Made by a program: the position numbers and the translations under genes. Shown piece by piece: positions 16,444 through 25,306 of a DNA stretch of 49,350 bases. This stretch comes from Bryobacterales bacterium. GTDB taxonomy: Bacteria; Acidobacteriota; Terriglobia; Bryobacterales; Bryobacteraceae. The stretch covers positions 1-49,350 of the forward strand of contig DAIDIH010000015.1 in NCBI GenBank assembly GCA_027459465.1. Reading direction: 5' to 3'. Position 1 is the stretch's first letter. Each line of letters starts with the position of its first letter. Below the pieces are notes generated by a model, which saw nothing but the letters and a program-made list of their open reading frames with translations, made no database searches and was not told the origin of the DNA.

Positions 16444-17762
16444 TTCACGCGCCGTTTCTTCGACCGAACGCCGGCGCCGTCGTGGAACCCGCCCCTAAGC
16501 GGAAACCTGATGCCGCGGAAGAACGTCCGCAAGCGGCGCAAGGACATCCGCTGCAACGCAGGTGGCTTGGGACAATGAGCGGAATTTACGAACTCTCCCC
16601 AGGCGGTAGCCGCATGCGCTCCATGGAGGGCCTGAGAGGTCTAGCCGTACTTTTGGTTTACTTCGTTCACACGAACGCGCTTTTCGGTACGTACCTCCGC
16701 CGTGCGCCGCTGCTCCGTGGGCCGTCGGAGTTTCTCGGCACGATCGGAAACTCTGGCGTGGATCTGTTCTTCGTTCTAAGCGGCTTTTTGATCTATGCGG
16801 CGTTGCTTCGCCATCGCGTTGGAATCGGGTCGTTTTTGCGGCGCCGCGTGGAACGAATCTATCCCACATTTCTGGCGGTTTTCGCGCTGTATCTTCTGCT
16901 CTCCTGGCTGTTTCCGGCCAATAGCAAACTCAGCGGCCGCGGCTTCGGCAACGCGCTGTTCTATCTTTTGGAGAACTTCCTTCTGCTTCCCGGCATGCTC
17001 CGGATTCAGCCCATGATTACGGTGGCCTGGAGCCTGAGCTACGAATTCTTTTTCTATCTTGCCGCGGCGCTGCTTATTGCCGGAGCCCGGCCCTGGACGT
17101 GGAAAGCCCGCAGCCGGGTGCTTTTGATCCTCGGCATTTGGGCCGGCGAACTGCTGTACAGCTTCTCGGAACCGTCTTCGCATGTGCGGTTGTCCATGTT
17201 TTTAGTTGGCATGCTCCTCTACGAGTCTCTCGGGTCGGAGGCCTTTCGCGGCCGCCTGCATCCGTGGGGAGAGGGCGCCGCGGTAACGCTGGCCGCCGCT
17301 TCGGCGGCGTTTGTGTACTTACTGGCATCCGGATCGCGTTTGCTCGGCTTCCTCCCCGGAAGAGCTTCCGGGCGCGACCTCGTCCCGGGGATCTTCGTTT
17401 ACCAGGGTCCCTACACAGCGTTGGCTCTTGGAGTCAGTATGTTCGCCGGCGCCGCGTATGTTCTGGGCGCCGGAGGCAGGTTACAAAAGGTGTTCGTCTG
17501 GACACCGCTAAGATATCTCGGCAACATGAGCTATTCCTTCTACTTGATTCACGGAGTCACGTTGCAGGGGATCGGTCTGATGGCGGACGCGGCGGTCCGC
17601 CGGGGCGCTCCCGGTACAGGCGTGTTTATCGCTGCGGTGGTGCTGGGCTTTGGAGCGGCCTGGTTCACCTCCACCGCGTTGTTTGTTTTCGTCGAAAAGC
17701 CTTTCTCATTACAACGGCCCATCCGCCGCGTCCGGCCGGAAAGCGAGGTTGTACACACATGA
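16440..17762 (+). CDS. Membrane acyltransferase, family 3 (OafA-like)
   Basis: This is an integral-membrane O-acyltransferase likely to decorate the polymer with acetyl or another acyl group. SMEGLRGLAVLLVYFVH contains the conserved Arg and His. NSGVDLFFVLSGFLIY, RRRVERIYPTF and VAWSLSYEFFFYL are the other family 3 signatures. About ten membrane helices are visible. A polar N-terminal extension of about 60 residues precedes the first motif. ATG 16575 is an alternative start, but ATG 16440 overlaps the previous stop (ATGA), as elsewhere in this operon. It shares ATGA with the next gene. Confidence 0.88.
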   Translation: MIHAPFLRPNAGAVVEPAPKRKPDAAEERPQAAQGHPLQRRWLGTMSGIYELSPGGSRMRSMEGLRGLAVLLVYFVHTNALFGTYLRRAPLLRGPSEFLGTIGNSGVDLFFVLSGFLIYAALLRHRVGIGSFLRRRVERIYPTFLAVFALYLLLSWLFPANSKLSGRGFGNALFYLLENFLLLPGMLRIQPMITVAWSLSYEFFFYLAAALLIAGARPWTWKARSRVLLILGIWAGELLYSFSEPSSHVRLSMFLVGMLLYESLGSEAFRGRLHPWGEGAAVTLAAASAAFVYLLASGSRLLGFLPGRASGRDLVPGIFVYQGPYTALALGVSMFAGAAYVLGAGGRLQKVFVWTPLRYLGNMSYSFYLIHGVTLQGIGLMADAAVRRGAPGTGVFIAAVVLGFGAAWFTSTALFVFVEKPFSLQRPIRRVRPESEVVHT

Positions 17763-18742
17763 TTGTTTCCAGCCGGAGTGTGGTCGCGGTTCGGGCCGTC
17801 AATCCTTCGACGCTCAAAGATGCAGTTAGAGACTGCCTGGCCCGTTGCGATTGGGACACTTGGTTAGGCCGTGACTCGGTGGTTGTGATCAAGCCGAATC
17901 TCTGTACGGCAGTGCCGGAAAAGGTACAGTCCTCCAATACGGACGTAGCTGTGGTGGAGGCCTTGTGCGAGGCGCTATTGACGCGGACCAGCCGGATCTA
18001 CATCGGGGAGTCGGGCCATCTACGTCAGAACCCCTGGCAGGCTTTTGCCGCGTCCGGGTACGTCGAGATGGCGCACCGGCTCGGTGTCGAGCTGGTGAAT
18101 TTCTCCGAATCGCCTACCGTGAGGGTGCCGTGCTCCCCGGCGCCGGAGATCGCGATGCCGCGGCTGCTGTTGGAGGCGGATGCCTACATTAATGTGCCGG
18201 TTTTGAAGACGCACGCGCTGACTTACTTCACGGGCGCTCTGAAGAACCAGTGGGGATGCGTCCCGGACTGCCGCGACCGGCTGCGGTTCCACAGGCAGAT
18301 TAACGAGATGTTGTCCTCCTTGCAGGAAATGCTGCGGCCGAAGATGGTCCTGATCGACGCGATTGTCGGGATGGAGGGCCGTGGGCCGGTAAATGGCGAA
18401 CCGCGGCGGCTCGATGCGATTCTGGCGAGCACGGACGCGGTGGCGATCGACACTACCGCGATGCGCCTGGTGGGGCTTGATCCGCGAAAGTCGAGGCACG
18501 TGATGCGGGCGGCGGAACGAGGACTCGGGCGCACCGCGGCCTCCGAAATCGCCGTCGAGGGCGATTTCGACCGGCTCAAGACGAACTTCACGCCCCCACC
18601 GCGCGACATCGCGAACCGCGCGATGTTCTACGCCACCCAGTACGACTGGTTTGTGAAGTATGTGCTCGCCAATGATGCGCTGTATTTCCCAATTCGAAAC
18701 GTAGTCCAACTTATGCGTAAGGCGAAGCTGGTCGCGCGGTGA
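17759..18742 (+). CDS. DUF362-domain protein
   Basis: The protein matches the DUF362 family: SVVVIKPNLC near residue 40, a SNTDVAVVEAL segment, INVPVLKTHALTYFTGALKN, and the AILASTDAVAIDTTAMRLVGLDP region. No ferredoxin-like cysteine clusters follow, so it is the short form without an iron-sulfur tail. It has 327 residues and no signal peptide or membrane helix. The start ATG 17759 overlaps the acyltransferase stop, and its stop overlaps the next glycosyltransferase (GTGA). The biochemical activity of the family is unknown to me. A much longer in-frame reading from 17099 overlaps the acyltransferase and is not real. Confidence 0.8.
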   Translation: MIVSSRSVVAVRAVNPSTLKDAVRDCLARCDWDTWLGRDSVVVIKPNLCTAVPEKVQSSNTDVAVVEALCEALLTRTSRIYIGESGHLRQNPWQAFAASGYVEMAHRLGVELVNFSESPTVRVPCSPAPEIAMPRLLLEADAYINVPVLKTHALTYFTGALKNQWGCVPDCRDRLRFHRQINEMLSSLQEMLRPKMVLIDAIVGMEGRGPVNGEPRRLDAILASTDAVAIDTTAMRLVGLDPRKSRHVMRAAERGLGRTAASEIAVEGDFDRLKTNFTPPPRDIANRAMFYATQYDWFVKYVLANDALYFPIRNVVQLMRKAKLVAR

Positions 18743-19743
18743 CTGCGATGGATCTGTTTCAACCGATTCGCGCGAACGAAGCCTCCAAGCAAAACCGGTG
18801 TGGTGTCCAGCTTCTGGTCAGCGTCGTCATACTCTATTACAAACGCCGCGAGATCATCGAACAGACGCTTCGCTCGGTGTTGAATCAGGATTATGAAAAC
18901 CTCGAAGTCATCCTCGTGGATAACCATTCGGAGGATGACGTGGCGGAAGTCGTATCCCGGCTAGGTGGCGGAATCCGGCTACTCACGATGCCTGGAAATG
19001 CCGGAGCGTGTGCGGGAAGAAATGCGGGTATTCGAGCGGCCAGCGGGGACATCATTGTGTTTGTCGATGACGACGTATGCTTCTCGAGCGAAAGGGAAGT
19101 GGCGCGGGTGGTAAACACGTTCGAAGAACGGCAAGACATGCATGTGTTGGCGCTACAGGTTTGTGATCCACACACCGGGAAGGTGCGCGTGAGAGAGTGG
19201 TGCCATACTCGCCCGTACGACGCGTACGCGGAGGAGGAGTTCGAGACCGTGTGGTTTGGCGAGGGCGCCTCAGCCTTCCGGCGCGAGGTCTTCGACACCT
19301 GCGGGCTGTATTACGAGCCGCTTTACTACGGCGCAGAAGGCCATGACATGGTGGTCCGCGTCCTGGACCGGGGCTTCCGGATCCTCCACACGCCGGGAAT
19401 TCGTGTGCTTCATTGGGCGTCGGAGAGCGGGCGCAGCCTGGACCGCCAATATTACTACTTCACAAGAAATTTCATCTGGATGGCGTGCAAGGACTACCGC
19501 TTGTGGGACGGAGTCCTGTTTCTGGCGCCGAAGCTCCTGATGATGGCCTATTTCGCGGCGCGGACCTCGACGTATCGGCCAGTTTTGCGCGGTATGAGGG
19601 ATGGTTTTCGCGGGCTTCCCGCGGCTTGGCGCGACCGCACTCCGATCAGCCGCAGCACGCTCTCATTCCTCGCGGAGCAGGAGAAGTGGCGGCCCAACGT
19701 GTTCGTCCGCTTCGCGCGCCACCGCGCGCAGCCGCAGATCTGA
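18739..19743 (+). CDS. Family 2 glycosyltransferase
   Basis: This is an inverting GT-A glycosyltransferase without membrane segments in the core. It has LVSVVILYYKRREIIEQTL, VILVDNHSEDD, NAGACAGRNAGI, and the DDD metal site in IVFVDDDVCF, then GAEGHDMVVRVLDRG in the acceptor half. The start is GTG 18739, overlapping the DUF362 stop; ATG 18748 is possible. The length of 334 residues is usual for rhamnosyl- or other hexosyltransferases of this group. The donor is not predictable. Confidence 0.88.
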   Translation: MTAMDLFQPIRANEASKQNRCGVQLLVSVVILYYKRREIIEQTLRSVLNQDYENLEVILVDNHSEDDVAEVVSRLGGGIRLLTMPGNAGACAGRNAGIRAASGDIIVFVDDDVCFSSEREVARVVNTFEERQDMHVLALQVCDPHTGKVRVREWCHTRPYDAYAEEEFETVWFGEGASAFRREVFDTCGLYYEPLYYGAEGHDMVVRVLDRGFRILHTPGIRVLHWASESGRSLDRQYYYFTRNFIWMACKDYRLWDGVLFLAPKLLMMAYFAARTSTYRPVLRGMRDGFRGLPAAWRDRTPISRSTLSFLAEQEKWRPNVFVRFARHRAQPQI

Positions 19744-19767
19744 CGGTCGATTCAGGGAATACGAAGA

Positions 19768-21036
19768 ATGTTCTTCTTTTATTGGATGATCGCGATCATG
19801 CCGCTCGACCAGCACTGGTTGTGGGGCCACGCGATCGTGGGTGACTTTACGGTGATCAAGGCGCTGGGCCTTCTCTGTTTCCTCATTGCATTGTTAAGGT
19901 TGATGGTCGGTCATTCTTCGCCGAAGTTCCTGCTGACGTCCCAGGCCCGTTGGTTTCTGCTGTTTGTGCTATTCCAGTGCTCATCCTACATAGTCCACTT
20001 TGGCGGCCTGGCGAATTCGGGAGGCGCTTACTCGCACGTATTTTCGATCGTCACGCTATTTTTTACCGTTTTAGTCCTCGTGGATGCCCGACAAAAGCTT
20101 AACTGGAGCCTCTTAGTGGCCATCGGAGCGTGTGGTTACGTTTCGCTGTATGCGATCCGGCAACAGCAGGCATACGGGGCCGGCACTCGGCCGGGCGGTA
20201 TGTTCGGCGATGCGAACGAATACGCTTTGGTGGTCGGTATGTGGCTGCCCCTCGCCTTCCTGTGGGCCTTCAGCAAAAGGCCAAAGTGGGAGAGAATCTT
20301 TTGCTTCGGGTGTTTTGGGCTGGTGTTACTCGGGACCACGTTCGCCGCGTCGCGTGGTGGGTTTCTCGGCCTTGTGGCTTCGTTCACCTACTTGATCTGG
20401 CACTCTGGCCATCGTGTCCGGAACCTCGCACTCGTCGGCGGTCTGTTGGTGCCGCTTCTTCTGCTGACGCCGTCCTCGCCTCTGCGCCGGCTTCAAGATC
20501 CTGGTTACGGCGACAAGTTGGCTGAGCAGGCCCGCCTTATAACCTGGAAAGCCGGCCTCCGGATGGTGCGGGCCCATCCCCTTGCTGGTGTGGGGCTGGA
20601 GAACTTTAAGGCGGTCGTCGTGCAGTATGAGGACCCGAATGCGATTGTGATCAGCCTGTGCCACAACACGTATATCGAGATCGCCGCCGAACTCGGGCCG
20701 CTGGCGCTGGTTCCCTTCCTGGGCATTCTTGTGGCCGCCTTTCTGTCTCTCATGCGGGTGCGGCGGCGGTTTGCGGCGAGCCGGCTCGCGCATGAGGCCA
20801 TGGTCTGCCTAGGGATGGAGGCTGGGATCCTTGCGTTTGCCGTCAGCGCGTTTTTTGTCAGCGCCTGGTGGGAGAAGCTCGTCTGGCTCAACATTTTTCT
20901 GACAATGTGCGTGGTTGCGTTAAGCAGGCGCGCAATTTCTGCAGCCGAGCGCCGCCGCCAACCAAGTTTGCGGGGGCGCGGCGTCGAGTGTTATTCCGGA
21001 TCAGTAGAAGTGGAGGGCGTGCTTGGGGCGAGGTAA
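19768..21036 (+). CDS. O-antigen ligase/polymerase-like membrane protein
   Basis: This is a polytopic inner-membrane protein with about ten to twelve helices, of the Wzy/WaaL superfamily and close to the exosortase-associated putative O-glycosylation ligases. GMFGDANEYALVVGMWLPLA is the usual motif before the central loop. The large periplasmic loop contains GLRMVRAHPLAGVGLENFK and HNTYIEIAAELG, matching the catalytic loop of the family. It would polymerise repeat units or attach the polymer to a protein or lipid acceptor. Start ATG 19768; no strong ribosome site, though GGGAATACGAAGA lies just upstream. It overlaps the flippase gene. Confidence 0.85.
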   Translation: MFFFYWMIAIMPLDQHWLWGHAIVGDFTVIKALGLLCFLIALLRLMVGHSSPKFLLTSQARWFLLFVLFQCSSYIVHFGGLANSGGAYSHVFSIVTLFFTVLVLVDARQKLNWSLLVAIGACGYVSLYAIRQQQAYGAGTRPGGMFGDANEYALVVGMWLPLAFLWAFSKRPKWERIFCFGCFGLVLLGTTFAASRGGFLGLVASFTYLIWHSGHRVRNLALVGGLLVPLLLLTPSSPLRRLQDPGYGDKLAEQARLITWKAGLRMVRAHPLAGVGLENFKAVVVQYEDPNAIVISLCHNTYIEIAAELGPLALVPFLGILVAAFLSLMRVRRRFAASRLAHEAMVCLGMEAGILAFAVSAFFVSAWWEKLVWLNIFLTMCVVALSRRAISAAERRRQPSLRGRGVECYSGSVEVEGVLGAR

Positions 21037-22651
21037 CCAAGGCGGGGGGAATTCGGTGCTTGTGGTAGGACAGGCCTGCGGTGAGGCGTCGAGTGGCGCG
21101 TCTTCTCGTTCGCATAGCGTCGGCAGCCGGTTGATCCAGAATTCGGCGGCCAATTTTTGCGGCCAAGCCCTGATCGTGGGGCTTACGTTCCTGGCCACGC
21201 CTTACATCACCCGGAAGCTCGGTCCGAGCGGGTATGGCGCACTGAGTCTCCTAATGGCGTACTTGTTTTCTTTTAGCCTGCTCAACCTCGGTATGAATGC
21301 GAGTTTGGTTAAGTTTCTGGCCGAGATTATTCCCGAGGGCCGATGGCATGATCTGCAGGGATATTTCAGCACGTCCTTCGCCGCCCTCGCCACGGTAGGA
21401 TTGGTTGCCGGGGCGGCCGTCTGGAGTTTGGCCGGCGTGATTGTGAAACGCTGCTTCACCGCCAGCGGGGGGCTGGAATCGTCCGCCGTGATGGCGCTGC
21501 GGATTGCCAGCATCGCATTTGTCCTCCAGTTTTTGTGCCAGGTGCTTTCAGCCGTACCGGCCGCCGCTCAGCGATTCGAGGTGCTGAGCCTGATCCGCGC
21601 CGGTTCTGAATCGTTACGGATTCTCGGTACCGTTGCCCTACTCTGGCTCGGACGGGGATTGCCGGCCCTCATGGGCATGGTCGTATTTGCGGTAGGTGTT
21701 TCCGCGCTGGCTTATGCGGTGGCGGCGAAGAAGCTGATGCCAAATCTCCGGCTTGCGCCTGGATGGTCTAAGCCGCACTTACGCTCCCTTCTCGGACATT
21801 CGAAATTTGTGGTCGTCGTGAACGCCAGCAACCAACTTGTCGGAACCGCCGATAGTTTTCTCATCGGCTTCTTTCTTCCTGTGGCTAATGTTGCTTATTA
21901 TGGAATCGCCTACGCCCTCGCCCAGCGGCTGTGGGTATTTTTGGCGAACATCGTTTCGGTCGTGTTTCCAGCGGCCAGCGCCTTTTCCGGCGCAAGCGAC
22001 CAACGGCGGTTTAAGGAGCTATACCTTCGAGGCATGAAGGTCACCGCGATGGCCGGCGCGTTCCCGTCCCTGGCCCTCTGCATCTACGGAAATCCGTTTC
22101 TTCGCTTCTGGTTGGGTCCGGATTACGCCCAAAAAGGCGCACCCGTGCTCACCCTGGTCACTCTGGGCTTTTTGCTGAACTCGTTTAGCTTCGTTGCGTA
22201 TCAGGTGTTGCAGAGTACCCATCGCGTGAACTTCGCCGCCCGGGCATCGTTGATTTATAGCCTGCTCAATCTGACGGCATTTCTCGTGTTGATTCCGCGG
22301 TTCGGCATCCTTGGCGCCGCTGGTGGATTCCTCATCTCCCAGGCGCTTTTCGTGCCTTGGTTTGTTCACCGGACGAATGCGATGCTGGGAGTCCGCTGGG
22401 GCGAACTGCTTGTGTCATCGTATCTCGGTTCTTTCGCCAGCGCCGGCGTGGCGGGCTTGGTTTGCCTGACGTTGCTGAGATTGCTTCACTCACTCGTTTC
22501 TCTGGCGGCGGCCGTGGGTGTTGGCGCCACGGTCTACATGACGCTCTCCGCTGTGCTGGTCCTTGACCAGCGCGATCGCGACGCCGCGCGTCTTCTGCTT
22601 CGCCGTTGGTCAACGGCGATCCGTCCCGCGGCGTGGGCCGCCCGGAGTTAG
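21023..22651 (+). CDS. Wzx-type polysaccharide flippase
   Basis: This is an inner-membrane MOP-superfamily flippase that moves lipid-linked repeat units to the periplasm. About 12-14 helices begin at FCGQALIVGLTFLATPYITRK. ITRKLGPSGYGALSL is the usual first-loop signature of RfbX/Wzx proteins. TTG 21023 has GGAGGG five bases upstream and overlaps the ligase gene. GTG 21056, preceded by a G-rich run, is an alternative that would shorten the cytosolic tail. Together with the ligase/polymerase, Wzz, kinase and initiating transferase it completes a Wzx/Wzy-type pathway. Confidence 0.88.
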   Translation: MGRGNQGGGNSVLVVGQACGEASSGASSRSHSVGSRLIQNSAANFCGQALIVGLTFLATPYITRKLGPSGYGALSLLMAYLFSFSLLNLGMNASLVKFLAEIIPEGRWHDLQGYFSTSFAALATVGLVAGAAVWSLAGVIVKRCFTASGGLESSAVMALRIASIAFVLQFLCQVLSAVPAAAQRFEVLSLIRAGSESLRILGTVALLWLGRGLPALMGMVVFAVGVSALAYAVAAKKLMPNLRLAPGWSKPHLRSLLGHSKFVVVVNASNQLVGTADSFLIGFFLPVANVAYYGIAYALAQRLWVFLANIVSVVFPAASAFSGASDQRRFKELYLRGMKVTAMAGAFPSLALCIYGNPFLRFWLGPDYAQKGAPVLTLVTLGFLLNSFSFVAYQVLQSTHRVNFAARASLIYSLLNLTAFLVLIPRFGILGAAGGFLISQALFVPWFVHRTNAMLGVRWGELLVSSYLGSFASAGVAGLVCLTLLRLLHSLVSLAAAVGVGATVYMTLSAVLVLDQRDRDAARLLLRRWSTAIRPAAWAARS

Positions 22652-22654
22652 CTT

Positions 22655-23653
22655 ATGGGATTCACACGTACCTCAACATCGCCGGTTTCGGAGGGGGGTA
22701 ACGAGGCAGCGCGTTTATCGCTTGCCGTCGTCATTCCGACGAGGAACCGCCCCGACGATCTGGAAGTGACGGTCAAGTCCGTCTTGAGCCAGACCGTTCT
22801 GCCGGAGCGGCTCATCGTCGTTGACCAGAGCGATTCGAGCGAGAGCCGATCGAGAGTGTCGGCTTGTATTCGGGGCCGCGCGGAATCCGGCTGTCTCGTT
22901 CCGGACTTGATCTACATTCTCGATCCTGCGATCCCGGGTCTAACGGCAGCGCGGAACCGGGCGCTCGGGCAGGTAGCGGAGGAGATCGTGCTCTTCCTCG
23001 ACGACGACGTGATCCTGGAGCCGAACTTTGTCGAGGAAATCCTTGCCGTGTACGAAGAACATCCCGAGGCCTGTGGAGTGGGTGGAATCATCACGAACTA
23101 CGCGCCCCCCTCGCTCCCCTTCCGATGCTGGACCCGGCTGTTCGTGCTGCCTCCCTTTTGGGACGACCGCCAGCCGGTCTACTGGAGGGCCCGGCGGCTA
23201 CAGGGCGCGGGGCCGGTGCGCGTCACTCGGCTTGGCGGCGGGCTGATGAGCTTTCGTCTCGCTGAAATCGCAGGCATGAAGTTCGATGAGGGCCTAACGG
23301 GGGCGTGCGATGGAGAAGATGTCGAGTTTTGCGCACGGTTCAAGCCAAGCTCGACTCTGCTGATCTCGCCGCGGGCCCGGCTCGTTCATAAGCAGACACC
23401 GGTGGCCCGCTCCACCGGCCACTGGCTCGAGCGCCACGCGCGCACGTTTTCCTATCTCTACCGGAGAAATTGGAGTGTGCAGGTTCATCACCGGCTCGCA
23501 TACTCCTGGCTCAGAGTCGGATATGGTCTCGCCGCGGCGATGGCTTCCGCCCGACAGCTTTCTCTCCGGCCATGGCGAGAGACCTCTGCAGCGCTGCAAA
23601 ACCCGACGTTCGGGCTACAAAAAGCGTCGCATCCTGGCTCAACGCGACGTTGA
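22655..23653 (+). CDS. Family 2 glycosyltransferase
   Basis: This is an inverting GT-A glycosyltransferase with SLAVVIPTRNRPDDLEVTV, LIVVDQSDS, IPGLTAARNRAL and LFLDDDVILEPNFVEEIL (DDD metal site). An acceptor-side GACDGEDVEFCARF resembles the usual ED motif. The C-terminus has a short hydrophobic segment (LRVGYGLAAAMAS). It starts three bases after the flippase stop. The sugar specificity is unknown. Confidence 0.87.
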   Translation: MGFTRTSTSPVSEGGNEAARLSLAVVIPTRNRPDDLEVTVKSVLSQTVLPERLIVVDQSDSSESRSRVSACIRGRAESGCLVPDLIYILDPAIPGLTAARNRALGQVAEEIVLFLDDDVILEPNFVEEILAVYEEHPEACGVGGIITNYAPPSLPFRCWTRLFVLPPFWDDRQPVYWRARRLQGAGPVRVTRLGGGLMSFRLAEIAGMKFDEGLTGACDGEDVEFCARFKPSSTLLISPRARLVHKQTPVARSTGHWLERHARTFSYLYRRNWSVQVHHRLAYSWLRVGYGLAAAMASARQLSLRPWRETSAALQNPTFGLQKASHPGSTRR

Positions 23654-23677
23654 TCATGTCATGAGGGAGACGATGCC

Positions 23678-24412
23678 TTGAGCTTTCCAAACGTGATTTC
23701 CTTCTGGGGTGAGCGCCTTCGCTACTCGTTTACCGAGCGTGGCTTTGCCGGGACGATGCGGTTCGCCATGCGGCGTCTCTGGCGGGCTTTTTCCCCGTCC
23801 GCTTGGTCGGAACGTCGATTTGACTCCTCCTTTAGCGTTACCACCTCGGGACGGATCGGCCAATACGATCTGAAGGTGGAGGAGCCGGCCCTGCTCGCTC
23901 ATGCTGTGGAGTATAGGCCCACTCCGGTTGGCGACTTCGTTGACATTCTGCGCGGCCTGAAATTGGACTTCGACGGCTGGACATTTGTAGATCTCGGCGC
24001 TGGCAAAGGACGGGCCCTCCTACTTGCTTCTTTGTTTCCCTTCGCGGAAGTAGTCGGAGTGGAGTTCGCCGCAGACCTTGTCGAGGAGGCCCGTAGGAAC
24101 ATAGCGACATACCGGAACCCACGTCAGATGTGCAGGAATCTGCGCGTGGTATGTCAGGACGCTGCAGTGTGCTCTCTCCCGGCCGGCAACGTTCTCGTGT
24201 ATTTGAACAACCCGTTCCGCGGCCCTGTGATGCAGCGGGTCGTGGCGAATATTGACGCTTCGATTCGAGGGTCCTCAAGGGACCTGTACGTGGTCTACTG
24301 GAATCCCTTCTGCTCGGTTGCTTTCGATGCGTGTCCCTCTCTCGAAGTCGTGCGAGCGGGCGCTTCGTATGTCGTGTACCGGTGTGCGAGAGAGTTTCGG
24401 TATACCGGCTAG
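23678..24412 (+). CDS. Class I SAM-dependent methyltransferase
   Basis: This is a Rossmann-fold methyltransferase: TFVDLGAGKGRALLLA is motif I (SAM binding), VVGVEFAADLVEEARRN is motif II, and VLVYLNNPFRGPVM takes the place of motif IV. It is 244 residues with no signal peptide. The start TTG 23678 has GAGGGAGA about 10 bases upstream. It may methylate a sugar of the polymer or a terminal residue, but the substrate is not readable. It is separated from the glycosyltransferase by 24 bases. Confidence 0.8.
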   Translation: MSFPNVISFWGERLRYSFTERGFAGTMRFAMRRLWRAFSPSAWSERRFDSSFSVTTSGRIGQYDLKVEEPALLAHAVEYRPTPVGDFVDILRGLKLDFDGWTFVDLGAGKGRALLLASLFPFAEVVGVEFAADLVEEARRNIATYRNPRQMCRNLRVVCQDAAVCSLPAGNVLVYLNNPFRGPVMQRVVANIDASIRGSSRDLYVVYWNPFCSVAFDACPSLEVVRAGASYVVYRCAREFRYTG

Positions 24413-24498
24413 TCGGTTCTGCCAGTTGAGCTGGAACCCGGAACATGGAAGAGGATGATTCGTCAAACTGGCCGCCGGGGCATAAAGGAGCGAGATAT

Positions 24499-25236
24499 AT
24501 GAAGTCACTGCTAGGCCGCGCTATCAACTCTTTCGGGCTGCGCTCGATCGAATTTCGAGGTAGCCGGAAAGATACGCAGCCCGTTCTTGGAAGTTATGCC
24601 CCGCTCTCAGAGGTCTTTTGTGTGGGCAGACGGGAAAATTACTTCATCCACGATGGCTACCATCACCGGGACGCCATCCGCTACTTCGACGACACGTCCT
24701 CAAAGGTCGGAGAGTGGCAGGTTGAAGTTTACCAATTTGCGCGCGAGATTGCTGATCGGGATGCTCTCACACGCGTCTGTGATGTCGGCTGCGGGTCCGC
24801 CAGGAAGCTCCTGCGGTACTTTACGGACCTGACGACCGTCGGTGTAGACGTAGCAGAAACTTGCACATGGCTGAGGCGCCGCCATCCAGATCGCTTGTGG
24901 ATCGAGGCGGGCGCCAACGCCCGGCCGCCCTTCCCGGTGGACTTAGTGATTTGTGCCGACGTAATCGAGCACGTGCTTGATCCGGACGCACTTCTTTCGT
25001 ATATCGCCGACCTGAGCCCGCGTCAGGTAGTGATTTCCACTCCGGAGCGAAACCTGCTTCGGCGCGGCACTCACAACGGCCCACCCTCGAATCCCAGCCA
25101 TGTCCGGGAGTGGAATTTCACAGAGTGGGAGGCCTACTTGCGGGCATTCTTTGATGTAAGGGAACACTTTATCTCCAACGCCGGACAGGCGACGCAATGT
25201 GCACTTTGTGCACCGAGGTCCGGCCCCAGATCGTAG
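24499..25236 (+). CDS. SAM-dependent methyltransferase
   Basis: This is a class I methyltransferase of the UbiE/Methyltransf_23-like kind. RVCDVGCGSARKLLRYF is motif I, VGVDVAE motif II, DLVICADVIEHVLDPDALL motif IV, and QVVISTPERNLL motif V. ATG 24499 is preceded by AAAGGAG with an 8-base gap. An upstream ATG at 24445 in the same frame has no such site. It is the last gene of the polysaccharide operon and converges on the Ig-repeat gene 70 bases away. The GCCGG/CCGGC arms between 25247 and 25277 could form a weak hairpin there. Confidence 0.8.
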   Translation: MKSLLGRAINSFGLRSIEFRGSRKDTQPVLGSYAPLSEVFCVGRRENYFIHDGYHHRDAIRYFDDTSSKVGEWQVEVYQFAREIADRDALTRVCDVGCGSARKLLRYFTDLTTVGVDVAETCTWLRRRHPDRLWIEAGANARPPFPVDLVICADVIEHVLDPDALLSYIADLSPRQVVISTPERNLLRRGTHNGPPSNPSHVREWNFTEWEAYLRAFFDVREHFISNAGQATQCALCAPRSGPRS

Positions 25237-25306
25237 CGAAGTGTCGGGCCGGCAGATCGGTGGCCTCCCGGCCGGCGCCAGCGTCCTCGTTCTGGTCTGC
25301 CGTGTC

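Noticed and set aside
17099..17758. N-terminal extension of the DUF362 reading frame
   Set aside because: It lies wholly within the acyltransferase gene in another frame. DUF362 homology starts at ATG 17759.
25237..25306. Intrinsic terminator between the convergent methyltransferase and Ig-repeat genes
   Set aside because: GCCGG/CCGGC arms can pair, but the stem is short and no T-run follows on either strand.
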